Translations under genes and position numbers: made by a program
The notes under the pieces: generated by a model
Database searches by the model: none
What the model was told of the DNA's origin: nothing
The model's input: the letters and a program-made list of their open reading frames with translations, nothing else
Part shown: positions 1-5,229 of the stretch, piece after piece
Position numbering within the stretch: position 1 is the stretch's first letter
Layout: every line of letters starts with the position of its first letter
Assembly: GCA_938015405.1 (NCBI GenBank)
Contig: CALLPZ010000302.1
Coordinates: 1 to 5,583, forward strand
Direction: 5' to 3'
Source of the DNA: an uncultured Pseudanabaenaceae cyanobacterium
Lineage (GTDB): Bacteria; Cyanobacteriota; Cyanobacteriia; PCC-9006; JAAUQQ01
DNA: 5,583 nt

Positions 1-630
1 CAGAATCCGAAGCACCACCTCAATCTGCCCCTCCCGCAACAACTGAGGCAGATCATCCCCCCACTCACGGCTATCACTCAGCCAACGATGCAACACCTCA
101 TCCTGAGACTTCGGATCAAACCGATAGGGTCGCCAAAACAAAACCTTAGGCTGCTCAGGATGGTACTTCGCTGCCTGGTCCTCCCAAGTCGTTGTAATGA
201 ACTGATACCGACCCGCCGCCGTCGAACAATTTCCCGTATTTGGCCCCACCGGAATATGGACACATTTATCAGGATGGCTATTCCACCCCTGGAAATACTC
301 ACCCCCATAAATCACGGAATAGGGACGAGAGACATTCGACTCACTTGCTGAGATGGTCCGCATCAGCGCACGAACATAAGGATCCCCACCTTCCATCGCC
401 AAAGGAATCGGCTTACTCGCTTCCCCCCGAGGCTCAAAAATATTGAGCTCCCCATAGCGCCATTCATAAATATCCAGCAGCGTCGCCGCCGTCACCACCA
501 GCAAAATCGAACGCAGCAGAAAGCGACCGATGAACCGATCCACCGCTTTCTTAACGGGCTGGGACTGCTCACCAGCAGTGCCGCCTGACTGTGATTCAAC
601 CTCAGAGAGAGGAGATGGGGAGTTACTCAA
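1..630 (-). CDS. Membrane-anchored lambda-endolysin-like peptidoglycan lytic enzyme (C-terminus missing)
   Basis: The minus frame is open from a stop at 723-725 to the left edge, giving 210 residues from the chosen TTG at 630; the C-terminus lies outside the window. Residues 1-29 are Ser/Glu/Gln-rich, about 37-54 form one hydrophobic helix, and about 85-210 resemble phage lambda R endolysin (COG4678). Lambda-like landmarks in order are SE (E97, aligning with the lambda catalytic glutamate), VIYGGE (106-111), SHP (118-120), AGRYQF (139-144) and DPKSQD (172-177). Lambda R cleaves the MurNAc-GlcNAc bond as a lytic transglycosylase. Family membership and E97 are read from the sequence; a wall-remodelling role and an inside-anchored, outside-acting topology are inferred. 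No ATG precedes the catalytic domain in this frame. The alternatives are GTG at 543, just before the helix, or TTG at 684. TTG 630 has no clear ribosome binding site, so the start is uncertain. No holin or other phage gene is nearby, so this looks like a resident gene. Confidence 0.85.
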   Translation of the reverse strand, partial: MSNSPSPLSEVESQSGGTAGEQSQPVKKAVDRFIGRFLLRSILLVVTAATLLDIYEWRYGELNIFEPRGEASKPIPLAMEGGDPYVRALMRTISASESNVSRPYSVIYGGEYFQGWNSHPDKCVHIPVGPNTGNCSTAAGRYQFITTTWEDQAAKYHPEQPKVLFWRPYRFDPKSQDEVLHRWLSDSREWGDDLPQLLREGQIEVVLRIL

Positions 631-837
631 AAGGGAAAGATGCGAAATGAAACGACAGGAAGCAAGCCGCGAGCGACTAAACAGTAACGGGTGATGCAAC
701 CCAGGCCAAGGCTTTAATTTTTTCTAGAGGCATTGCAAGGTTGACTCAGCCTCGCCCCTCAACTCCATCAAGTCATCTCTATAGCCAGTAGAGGCCTGTC
801 CAGGGAAACAGAAGAATGACTCCCATTTTATGGACTT

Positions 838-957
838 TCAAAGAAAACGACCGGGGCCTCTCCCCCTGTGTCTTTTCGGCGATCGCCTCAAGCCACCGTC
901 CCACCAGCCCAATAGAAGCATCAACATTACCCACAAAACTCCCAGCAACTTAAACAT
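838..957 (-). CDS. Possible 39-residue membrane peptide
   Basis: An ATG at 957-955 opens a 39-codon frame ending in TGA at 840-838. The peptide starts MFKLLG, has a strongly hydrophobic stretch over residues 4-19 rich in Leu, Met, Val and Trp, and ends in a very basic tail (residues 24-37 include eight Arg/Lys and one His). That pattern fits a single-pass membrane peptide with a cytoplasmic basic tail. The frame lies on the same strand as the lytic-enzyme gene and about 200 bp upstream of it. Ribosome binding is doubtful: the nearest purine stretch, AAGG, sits about 13 bases before the ATG, and a perfect hairpin covers the start codon. I recognise no family. The HIP1 octamer inside the frame encodes part of the RRSP stretch. 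It may be chance. Confidence 0.28.
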   Translation of the reverse strand: MFKLLGVLWVMLMLLLGWWDGGLRRSPKRHRGRGPGRFL

Positions 958-969
958 GGAAAAACCATG
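955..969. promoter_or_regulatory. Perfect hairpin over the start of the 838-957 ORF
   Basis: CATGG, five A, then CCATG form a perfect 5-bp inverted repeat with a 5-base loop. Read on the minus strand, the initiator ATG of the candidate small ORF lies in the downstream arm of the hairpin. If transcribed leftward this could mask the start codon. There is no adequate T-run, so an intrinsic terminator is unlikely. Confidence 0.35.
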
Positions 970-995
970 ACCTTGCGCCACTCCCCGTTGTAAAC

Positions 996-1025
996 GTGAC
1001 AGTATTTATGGGGTAGCGGTAGATT
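996..1025 (+). promoter_or_regulatory. Candidate sigma70-type promoter for the secreted protein
   Basis: GTGACA (996-1001; five of six to TTGACA) is followed after 18 bases by TAGATT (1020-1025; four of six to TATAAT). This would give a leader of about 200 bases before the ATG at 1232. On the opposite strand CATAAT (1028-1023) is five of six to a -10 box, with TTGTTG at 1049-1044 as a poor -35 at 15-base spacing, so a divergent promoter may overlap. These are motif matches only. Confidence 0.3.
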
Positions 1026-1063
1026 ATGAGCATCTGGTAAAGACAACAAATTTCCGGAACCTT

Positions 1064-1089
1064 TGCCAAGAACTTTGCAGTAGTTGGCA
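1064..1089. promoter_or_regulatory. 6-bp inverted repeat in the leader
   Basis: TGCCAA (1064-1069) and TTGGCA (1084-1089) are perfect inverted repeats separated by 14 bases. The dyad lies downstream of the candidate promoter and about 140 bp before the coding start. It could be an operator or a leader stem-loop. The long loop makes it a weak RNA hairpin. Confidence 0.25.
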
Positions 1090-1218
1090 TTTGGTGGGAG
1101 CAAAATTGTTCCCCGTTCGTCTTAGCCAATTCATCCTGACGACAGGGAAAAGCCCTCCCCGGCTTGACTCCCGAGTGTTTTGGATTCTACAGCCCTGATT
1201 TCTGCCCGTTGAGCCCTT

Positions 1219-1231
1219 GAGGAGAACTTCC
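1219..1231 (+). promoter_or_regulatory. Strong ribosome binding site fixing the start at 1232
   Basis: GAGGAG at 1219-1224 lies seven bases before the ATG at 1232, an ideal Shine-Dalgarno arrangement. It decides against the in-frame TTG at 1217, which would put the Shine-Dalgarno inside the coding sequence and add five residues before a good signal peptide. Confidence 0.85.
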
Positions 1232-2281
1232 ATGATTCGCCAACGACTTACCCCGGCGTGGTTTGCATTGGCCATCGCCCCCCTAATGTCCATGGGGATT
1301 ATGGGTGTAGCCCAAGCCAGCAATGTACCCACCCAAAGCTGCTCCTTTGACCCCGCATCGGGCAAGAGCAATCCCTTGGGCGATCGCGCAGCTATCACCA
1401 TCAACGAAATCAACGGTGACACCACCTTTACCTACCAGGAGATTCCCTCCCGTAGTAATCGGGGCCCCTCCGTTGTTGTGGTTTCGCCCAAGCGGGAAAT
1501 CACGCTGGAGAACACCAGCCTAGAATCCGCTAAAAGATTACTGCTAGAGAACCCGGAGTACTACAACGACCTGATCGGCTATCCATCTGCCAACGGCTTC
1601 GCCACGGTCAACAACTCCCTCTCCTGTTGGAGCAATGACATTGCCGGAGAAGCTCCCCCGGAACAGGCTGCTCTGCCTGCGCGCCAAGTCCCTGCCACTA
1701 GCAGTCCCATTGCCCCTCGGGAAGTGCCCAGCAATCCTGCTGTAGCCCCTGCTGTTGAAGACACGGGCACACCTCAGCTCGTAACCGCTCCTGCAGCGAC
1801 TCCCGCTGTACCTGCGACCACAACGGCCCCTGCAACCACCGTGGCTGCTGCGAGTCCTCGCCAAAATCCCATCAACGTTGCCCAGCTCCCCGATGGCAAC
1901 TACCGCCTCTGGAACGGTAAGGCCCAGGGTGAAACGGTGAGCGATGAGCAACTGCTGAAGGATGGTGGCGCGCTGTTTATCTTTAACAAGACCGGCGATC
2001 GCATCACTGGCAACTTCGCCTACATTGACAGCGATAGCTCCTACTGTGTCACCGGCCAGGGCAACAACAGCACCGTCTCCGGCTTTGCCTTCCCTTACAC
2101 CGATGAAGCCCTAGACCTGGGCGAAAGCTTCCGCAGCCTTGGCTCTGCAGACTTCCTCAAAGTGCGTCGCACTCGGGTCGTCAACAACCAGCCCTTCTAC
2201 AGCAGTGCTCTGCTAGACCTGTCCAGCTTTAGTAAAATCAACCTAGGCCCGGTCCTGCCCCCCAGCAGCTGCCAGTCCTAA
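1232..2281 (+). CDS. Secreted two-domain protein of unknown function
   Basis: The product is 349 residues from an ATG with a strong ribosome binding site. Residues 1-29 form a classical Sec signal peptide: basic start (R3, R5), hydrophobic core 9-26, and an AQA site predicting cleavage after A29. Residues 30-140 form a first domain bracketed by C37 and C132. Residues about 141-215 are a low-complexity linker rich in Pro, Ala, Thr and Val. Residues about 216-349 form a second domain beginning LPDGNYRLW, with ALFIFNKTGDRITGNFAYID (247-266), then C272 and C347. From memory, the LPDGNY...F.F.KTG...G.Y pattern recurs in secreted cyanobacterial proteins of unknown function, though I cannot name the family. 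Four cysteines in the mature protein could form two disulfides. The likely location is the periplasm or outside the cell. No enzyme motif is visible. The spacers on both sides suggest it is transcribed alone. Confidence 0.85.
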   Translation: MIRQRLTPAWFALAIAPLMSMGIMGVAQASNVPTQSCSFDPASGKSNPLGDRAAITINEINGDTTFTYQEIPSRSNRGPSVVVVSPKREITLENTSLESAKRLLLENPEYYNDLIGYPSANGFATVNNSLSCWSNDIAGEAPPEQAALPARQVPATSSPIAPREVPSNPAVAPAVEDTGTPQLVTAPAATPAVPATTTAPATTVAAASPRQNPINVAQLPDGNYRLWNGKAQGETVSDEQLLKDGGALFIFNKTGDRITGNFAYIDSDSSYCVTGQGNNSTVSGFAFPYTDEALDLGESFRSLGSADFLKVRRTRVVNNQPFYSSALLDLSSFSKINLGPVLPPSSCQS

Positions 2282-2319
2282 AAATCTAGGGTTGTGAATC
2301 AGAATCTGTCATCGCCGTA

Positions 2320-2342
2320 GGGACATTGCATGGCCATGTCCC
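2320..2342 (+). terminator. Stem-loop after the secreted-protein gene
   Basis: GGGACAT (2320-2326) and ATGTCCC (2336-2342) form a perfect 7-bp stem with a 9-base loop, 39 bases past the stop codon. The position suits a transcript end, but no T-run follows, so it is not a canonical intrinsic terminator. It could instead be a regulatory dyad for the gene starting at 2453. Confidence 0.4.
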
Positions 2343-2359
2343 CAACCGGTCTAAGATGC

Positions 2360-2381
2360 CAAGCCTTTGATTCAAGCCTTT
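2360..2381 (+). repeat. Short direct repeat CAAGCCTTT
   Basis: CAAGCCTTT occurs at 2360-2368 and again at 2373-2381, a 13-bp period, about 75 bp before the next start codon. The following bases, GATT and AGATT, are nearly repeated too. It might be a tandem binding site for an activator or simply a small duplication. Confidence 0.35.
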
Positions 2382-2452
2382 AGATTGAATTTTCCCTCTC
2401 CCAAAGCCCCCACATCAGTCTCAATCGGCGGGAGCGCCGCCGAGTCAGAACC

Positions 2453-3463
2453 GTGCCTGAGTTCTCTCTGCAACGTCCCCCCCAGGGACTCCGCATCATC
2501 TCCCTCATCCCCAGCGCGACTGAGCTTGTCGCAGCTTTGGGGCTGGGGGAGTTTTTAGTGGGCCGCTCCCACGAATGTGATTACCCCGCCTCGGTCCGTA
2601 AGCTCCCGGCTTGCACCGCTCCCAAATTTGACCCCGAAGGCACCAGCCAGGTGATCCACGATCGCGTCACCGACCTGCTCCAATCGGCCCTCAGCGTTTA
2701 CCAAGTCGACGAGGCTTTGCTCCAGCAGCTCCAGCCCACCCACATCCTCACCCAGGCCCAATGCGAAGTCTGCGCCGTGAGCCTTAGCGACGTCCAACAA
2801 GCCGTCGCAGCCCAAGTGGACTCCCAACCGAAAATCATCTCCCTCCAGCCCAGCACCCTGGCAGATCTCTGGGCCGACATCGCCCAAGTCACGGCGGCAT
2901 TGGGAGCCCAGATTGCAGGAGACACCCTCCTAGCAAGACTCCAAACCCGCGTGGCCCAATGCGAAGCCCAGGCCAAAGCACAACTCACCCCCCAACCCTT
3001 CGGCACACCAGAACAGCGCAATCCCACTCGCCCCAAGGTCGCCTGCATCGAATGGATCGAGCCCCTCATGGCAGCCGGCAACTGGGTGCCCGAACTGGTC
3101 ACCCTAGCCGGCGGAGAGAACCTCTTTGGCCAGAAGGGCAAGCATTCCCCCTGGATGGAGTGGCAAGCCCTGGTAGATGCAGACCCAGACATCATCGTCA
3201 CCATGCCCTGTGGCTTTGACCTCGCCAAAACCCAGGTTGAGATGGCAGCACTCACCTCCAAGCCAGGCTGGAATCAACTCAAGGCGGTGCAGTCAGACCA
3301 GGTCTATCTCACGGATGGAAATCAATATTTCAATCGCCCTGGCCCCAGATTGGTTGACTCCCTAGAGATCCTGGTAGAAATTTTTTATGGAAAGGCAAAT
3401 CAGGCGCTTCAACGTGGGTTTAGAGGCTCAGCTTTTAAAGCCTTCTCCAGTCAGCGAAATTAG
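2453..3463 (+). CDS. BtuF-like periplasmic-binding-protein fold protein without a signal peptide
   Basis: The product is 336 residues from GTG 2453. Back to the in-frame TAG at 2380-2382 there is no earlier ATG, GTG or TTG, and the conserved fold begins at residue 14, so the start is well constrained despite a poor ribosome binding site. It resembles COG0614 / PF01497 metal-chelate binding proteins, often annotated cobalamin-binding. Landmarks are RIISLIPSATEL (14-25), RSHECDYP (38-45), LSVYQVD (80-86), QAQCEVCAVS (101-110), WIEPLMAAGNWVPEL (201-215), LAGGEN (218-223) and MPCGFD (251-256). Exported members deliver vitamin B12 or siderophores to an ABC importer. This one has no signal peptide or lipobox and seven cysteines (C42, C54, C104, C107, C170, C198, C253), which points to the cytoplasm. 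A Gln/Ala/Pro-rich stretch (about 169-194) lies where these folds have their connecting helix. No permease or ATPase gene is adjacent. The family is confident; ligand and role are not. Confidence 0.88.
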   Translation: MPEFSLQRPPQGLRIISLIPSATELVAALGLGEFLVGRSHECDYPASVRKLPACTAPKFDPEGTSQVIHDRVTDLLQSALSVYQVDEALLQQLQPTHILTQAQCEVCAVSLSDVQQAVAAQVDSQPKIISLQPSTLADLWADIAQVTAALGAQIAGDTLLARLQTRVAQCEAQAKAQLTPQPFGTPEQRNPTRPKVACIEWIEPLMAAGNWVPELVTLAGGENLFGQKGKHSPWMEWQALVDADPDIIVTMPCGFDLAKTQVEMAALTSKPGWNQLKAVQSDQVYLTDGNQYFNRPGPRLVDSLEILVEIFYGKANQALQRGFRGSAFKAFSSQRN

Positions 3464-3709
3464 ATTTATCGTCCATTTCACACAATCTTTATTTTCCCAA
3501 GAAGCAGTTTCATTTATTTCTTCAGAAGTGGTATGAGATCACAACTGACTGGGGGATAACCGAAGCTGTAACTTCAATCACAAAACACCTTACATATTCT
3601 TGGATTCCCTATCTATATTGGGTTACATCAAAAACAAGGCTTTTCCTTACCCGCATTTTCTGGCAAGGAATCTAAACTCAATCCAGAAGAAAAGCCACGA
3701 CACGAATCG

Positions 3710-3793
3710 GTGGATTCCACAATTGCATTTCTCTTGATTCTAGGAATCGTCTTTTTTCTATCCTGGCAAGGTTTGTTGCTGAGGCAAGTCTGA
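3710..3793 (+). CDS. Possible very small single-pass membrane protein
   Basis: A GTG at 3710 opens 27 codons to TGA 3791-3793. Residues 5-17 are almost purely Ile, Leu, Val and Phe, followed by SWQG and LLLRQV, which fits one transmembrane helix. The frame is open further upstream to a TAA at 3569-3571, and that extension (46 codons) is hydrophilic and Lys/Glu-rich near the helix, as in a natural soluble tail, but it has no ATG, GTG or TTG. There is no good ribosome binding site at 3710. Cyanobacteria have many 25-45 residue membrane subunits of photosystems, cytochrome b6f and NDH-1, but this does not match one I recognise. It could be a remnant of a longer gene, or chance in an AT-rich spacer. 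Confidence 0.22.
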   Translation: MDSTIAFLLILGIVFFLSWQGLLLRQV

Positions 3794-3831
3794 GTTTTTT
3801 GCGGAATGTCAGGGAACATTGGAGTCTACAC

Positions 3832-3848
3832 GATTCATTAATCGAATC
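3832..3848. promoter_or_regulatory. Inverted repeat 1 upstream of the lipoprotein gene
   Basis: GATTC (3832-3836) and GAATC (3844-3848) flank ATTAATC. An overlapping second dyad, CGATT (3831-3835) with AATCG (3840-3844), makes the site nearly fully palindromic. It is the first of three dyads whose centres fall 35-36 bp apart. Confidence 0.35.
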
Positions 3849-3861
3849 ACACCGCTACAGC

Positions 3862-3888
3862 CCTGCGATTCCCCCTTCCCCTCGCAGG
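3862..3888. promoter_or_regulatory. Inverted repeat 2, perfect 7-bp arms
   Basis: CCTGCGA (3862-3868) and TCGCAGG (3882-3888) are perfect inverted repeats around a 13-base loop made only of C and T. As RNA this would be a GC-rich stem with an unstructured pyrimidine loop. It lies about 150 bp before the lipoprotein start. Confidence 0.4.
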
Positions 3889-3901
3889 AGTCATCCACAG
3901 G

Positions 3902-3920
3902 CGTTCTCTTTTGAAGAACG
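3902..3920. promoter_or_regulatory. Inverted repeat 3, perfect 6-bp arms
   Basis: CGTTCT (3902-3907) and AGAACG (3915-3920) are perfect inverted repeats around a 7-base loop, CTTTTGA. The size and symmetry suit either a dimeric regulator site or a leader stem-loop. Confidence 0.35.
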
Positions 3921-4035
3921 ATTGTGCGTCCCAGCAACCTCCAGGTGAAAGACTTCCCCCATGGTCTCCTCCTCCCCGCTGGGTCCCAGGCCGTAGCTGC
4001 TCATCTTTCGCTTCGCATACGAACTAACATTATCT

Positions 4036-4941
4036 ATGACGCTGAACATTCGTCGTTTGGTGCCGATCGCATCGGGGGCACTTATCTTTTTGGTAAGTGG
4101 CTGTGAAGAAACCCAACTCTCGCACAATCTACAAGAAGGCGAATCAGACAGCCTAGGCCTAGTGGACTATGGGGCCATTCTGGGCCAAACTCCAGCGGTG
4201 GAAGCAGCCACCCTGCCAGATCCAAACAGACTCTATAATGCTGCCGTAGCCTTAGGTGGGGATGCCCAACAAACCGCAGACCGAGCCCGCAGCGTCACCG
4301 ATTGGGAGCGCGCCGCCATGGGTTGGGAGCGGGCTTTAAACTTCCTCCGGGCTATCCCTAAGGGAAGCCCGATGCACCGGGCAGCCCAGGCCAAAATTTA
4401 TGACTATGAACGGCGTTTAGACAATGCCATGGGGCGTCTGCGAGCTAGCAACGATGAAGCAGTCCCCACAGTTGCTATGGCGAATGAGGCTCCAGCCAGC
4501 ATCTCCAGCCAGCACGGTATTAGCTACCGCAACGCCCCCGGCACACATCGCACCGCTCGGGCTGCAGTTAGCGCTGCGGATTGCCAAGTGGCAGCCCCCG
4601 GCAGTGCCGACATCCTGCTCAGCGACCTTCAGCTAGAAGCCTATGGTGGCGAAGACTTGCTGACAGGTTGCATTACCAACCGAACCAATCAGCCCATTTC
4701 AGCGATCGCCCTCACCTATTCCCACACCGACGGCGAAGCCGCATCAGGTCGCTTCCAAGTGCCCCTATCGCTCAACCAAGAGAGCCTGGCACCGGGTGAG
4801 ACCCGAGCCTTCCAGCAAAGCTACGGCATTGAGCCCCAAGTGGAAGCCGTCGTCTTGGAATCGGCAAACTGGGACCTAGGCAACGGCCCCCAAGCCCAGC
4901 GCCAAGAAGCTGAGCTAGATGTCACCGTCACGCGGGAATAG
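4036..4941 (+). CDS. Lipoprotein with a helical segment and an FxLYD-like beta domain
   Basis: The product is 301 residues from ATG 4036; no clear ribosome binding site precedes it, but the signal sequence begins right at this start. R6 and R7, a hydrophobic stretch 8-20 and a lipobox VSGC (20-23) predict lipidation of C23 after signal peptidase II cleavage. Residues about 76-132 form a helical segment with the pattern W90...W97...AL..L..IP...P.H..AQ.K...Y...L..A, which I recall from many cyanobacterial proteins of unknown function. Residues 137-182 look disordered (Ala, Ser, His). Residues about 183-301 form a beta domain: C183, SDLQLE (196-201), LLTGCITNRTNQPISAIALT (208-227) and LAPGETRAF (251-259), resembling FxLYD or similar Ig-like domains. 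C183 and C212 could pair. It is membrane-anchored on the far side of the cytoplasmic membrane or at the outer membrane. Function is unknown; binding or scaffolding is more likely than catalysis, since no catalytic motif is seen. Confidence 0.85.
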   Translation: MTLNIRRLVPIASGALIFLVSGCEETQLSHNLQEGESDSLGLVDYGAILGQTPAVEAATLPDPNRLYNAAVALGGDAQQTADRARSVTDWERAAMGWERALNFLRAIPKGSPMHRAAQAKIYDYERRLDNAMGRLRASNDEAVPTVAMANEAPASISSQHGISYRNAPGTHRTARAAVSAADCQVAAPGSADILLSDLQLEAYGGEDLLTGCITNRTNQPISAIALTYSHTDGEAASGRFQVPLSLNQESLAPGETRAFQQSYGIEPQVEAVVLESANWDLGNGPQAQRQEAELDVTVTRE

Positions 4942-5054
4942 CCCCAGCCAGCCAGGCTCACCGCCCCATGGGCCTGACCGGCCAAACTCTCGCCAAGACC
5001 CCGAAGATATCGCTCAGTCAAGCCCCGTATCTCCTAGAAGAGGGTTCGGATTGC

Positions 5055-5080
5055 GTTTCCCAAACTTCGGCCAAGGAAAC
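5055..5080 (+). promoter_or_regulatory. Stem-loop in the sulfite reductase upstream region
   Basis: GTTTCC (5055-5060) and GGAAAC (5075-5080) form a perfect 6-bp stem around a 14-base loop. An outer AGAGG (5039-5043) could pair with CCTCT (5080-5084), extending the base of the structure. No T-run follows, so it is not a canonical terminator; it could end the lipoprotein transcript or lie in a leader. Confidence 0.3.
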
Positions 5081-5114
5081 CTCTATTGTGTGGGATCCAA
5101 ATGTTAGGATCTAA

Positions 5115-5160
5115 GTTCACCGTAATTCCGAACGAGCCACTGGGGTTCCCCTGGGCGAAC
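5115..5160. promoter_or_regulatory. Alternating GTTC/GAAC half-sites
   Basis: GTTC at 5115-5118, GAAC at 5130-5133, GTTC at 5145-5148 and GAAC at 5157-5160 are separated by 11, 11 and 8 bases. Each neighbouring pair is an inverted repeat. The array lies 92-137 bp before the sulfite reductase start, a normal place for activator binding. No known cyanobacterial regulator consensus is matched with confidence. Confidence 0.3.
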
Positions 5161-5209
5161 TTGCCCTCAACCCCCTCGATTAATGGCATTGCGGGGTTTC
5201 GACCTGATT

Positions 5210-5229
5210 AGCTAGAGTCTGGTCTAGCT
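5210..5229. promoter_or_regulatory. Perfect 7-bp dyad just before the sulfite reductase gene
   Basis: AGCTAGA (5210-5216) and TCTAGCT (5223-5229) are perfect inverted repeats around GTCTGG, ending 22 bases before the ATG. Flanking T and G could add a wobble pair, and TTTT follows at 5231-5234. It may be an operator overlapping the core promoter, or a leader hairpin. A terminator this close to the start codon would be an attenuator, but the stem is AT-rich and the T-run short. Confidence 0.4.

Larger units (their letters stand above)
631..1231. other. Divergent intergenic region of about 600 bp
   Basis: This spacer separates the leftward lytic-enzyme gene from the rightward secreted-protein gene, so it should carry promoters for both. 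It holds a HIP1 octamer at 879-886 inside the decamer GGCGATCGCC, one candidate small ORF on the minus strand (838-957), a perfect hairpin at 955-969, a weak promoter candidate at 996-1025 and a 6-bp dyad at 1064-1089. A weaker 5-bp dyad (GTTGA/TCAAC) spans 740-763. Nothing longer than about 50 codons here looks like a gene. Confidence 0.7.
3464..4035. other. AT-rich intergenic region of about 570 bp
   Basis: Base composition drops sharply: by count 3481-3540 is 33% GC and 3721-3780 is 35%, against 65% in 2701-2760 inside the preceding gene. The nonamer CTGGCAAGG occurs twice, at about 3660 and 3762. The stretch has one open hydrophobic frame (3572-3793), three inverted repeats between 3832 and 3920, and a small palindrome CTGGGTCCCAG at 3979-3989. 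No long coding frame, tRNA or insertion sequence is visible. The promoter of the lipoprotein gene must lie here, but I cannot place it. Confidence 0.6.

Noticed and set aside
830..970. 46-codon plus-strand frame overlapping the candidate minus-strand peptide
   Set aside because: The product is Pro/Arg/Asn-rich with no hydrophobic or domain pattern and no ribosome binding site; the minus-strand reading is the more protein-like of the two.
988..1025. NtcA-type site (GTA-N8-TAC)
   Set aside because: GTA at 990 is followed at the right distance by AGT, not TAC, and I found no convincing full match in the spacers I checked.
1217..1231. TTG at 1217 as the start of the secreted protein
   Set aside because: It overlaps the strong GAGGAG ribosome binding site that serves ATG 1232, and the signal peptide begins properly at 1232.
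1024..1425. 133-codon minus-strand frame across the start of the secreted protein
   Set aside because: It overlaps the ribosome binding site and signal peptide of a confident gene, and shows no recognisable domain or signal.
1544..1951. 135-codon minus-strand frame
   Set aside because: Its Gly/Arg/Ser-rich composition mirrors the Pro/Ala/Thr linker on the other strand, so it is an artefact of low complexity.
2367..2558. 63-codon plus-strand frame before and into the BtuF-like gene
   Set aside because: It overlaps the conserved N-terminal motif of the BtuF-like protein in another frame and has no domain.
2698..3261. 187-codon open frame on the minus strand
   Set aside because: It is fully antisense to the well-conserved BtuF-like gene. 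Its Trp/Ser/Ala-rich product shows no domain and is a shadow of GC-rich codon use.
3628..3819. 63-codon minus-strand frame in the AT-rich spacer
   Set aside because: The Lys/Ser/Cys-rich product lacks any motif, and there is no clear ribosome binding site. The opposite strand gives the more protein-like reading, though that too is uncertain.
4919..5107. 62-codon plus-strand frame after the lipoprotein
   Set aside because: It starts inside the lipoprotein gene and gives a Pro/Ser/Arg-rich sequence typical of untranslated GC-rich DNA.
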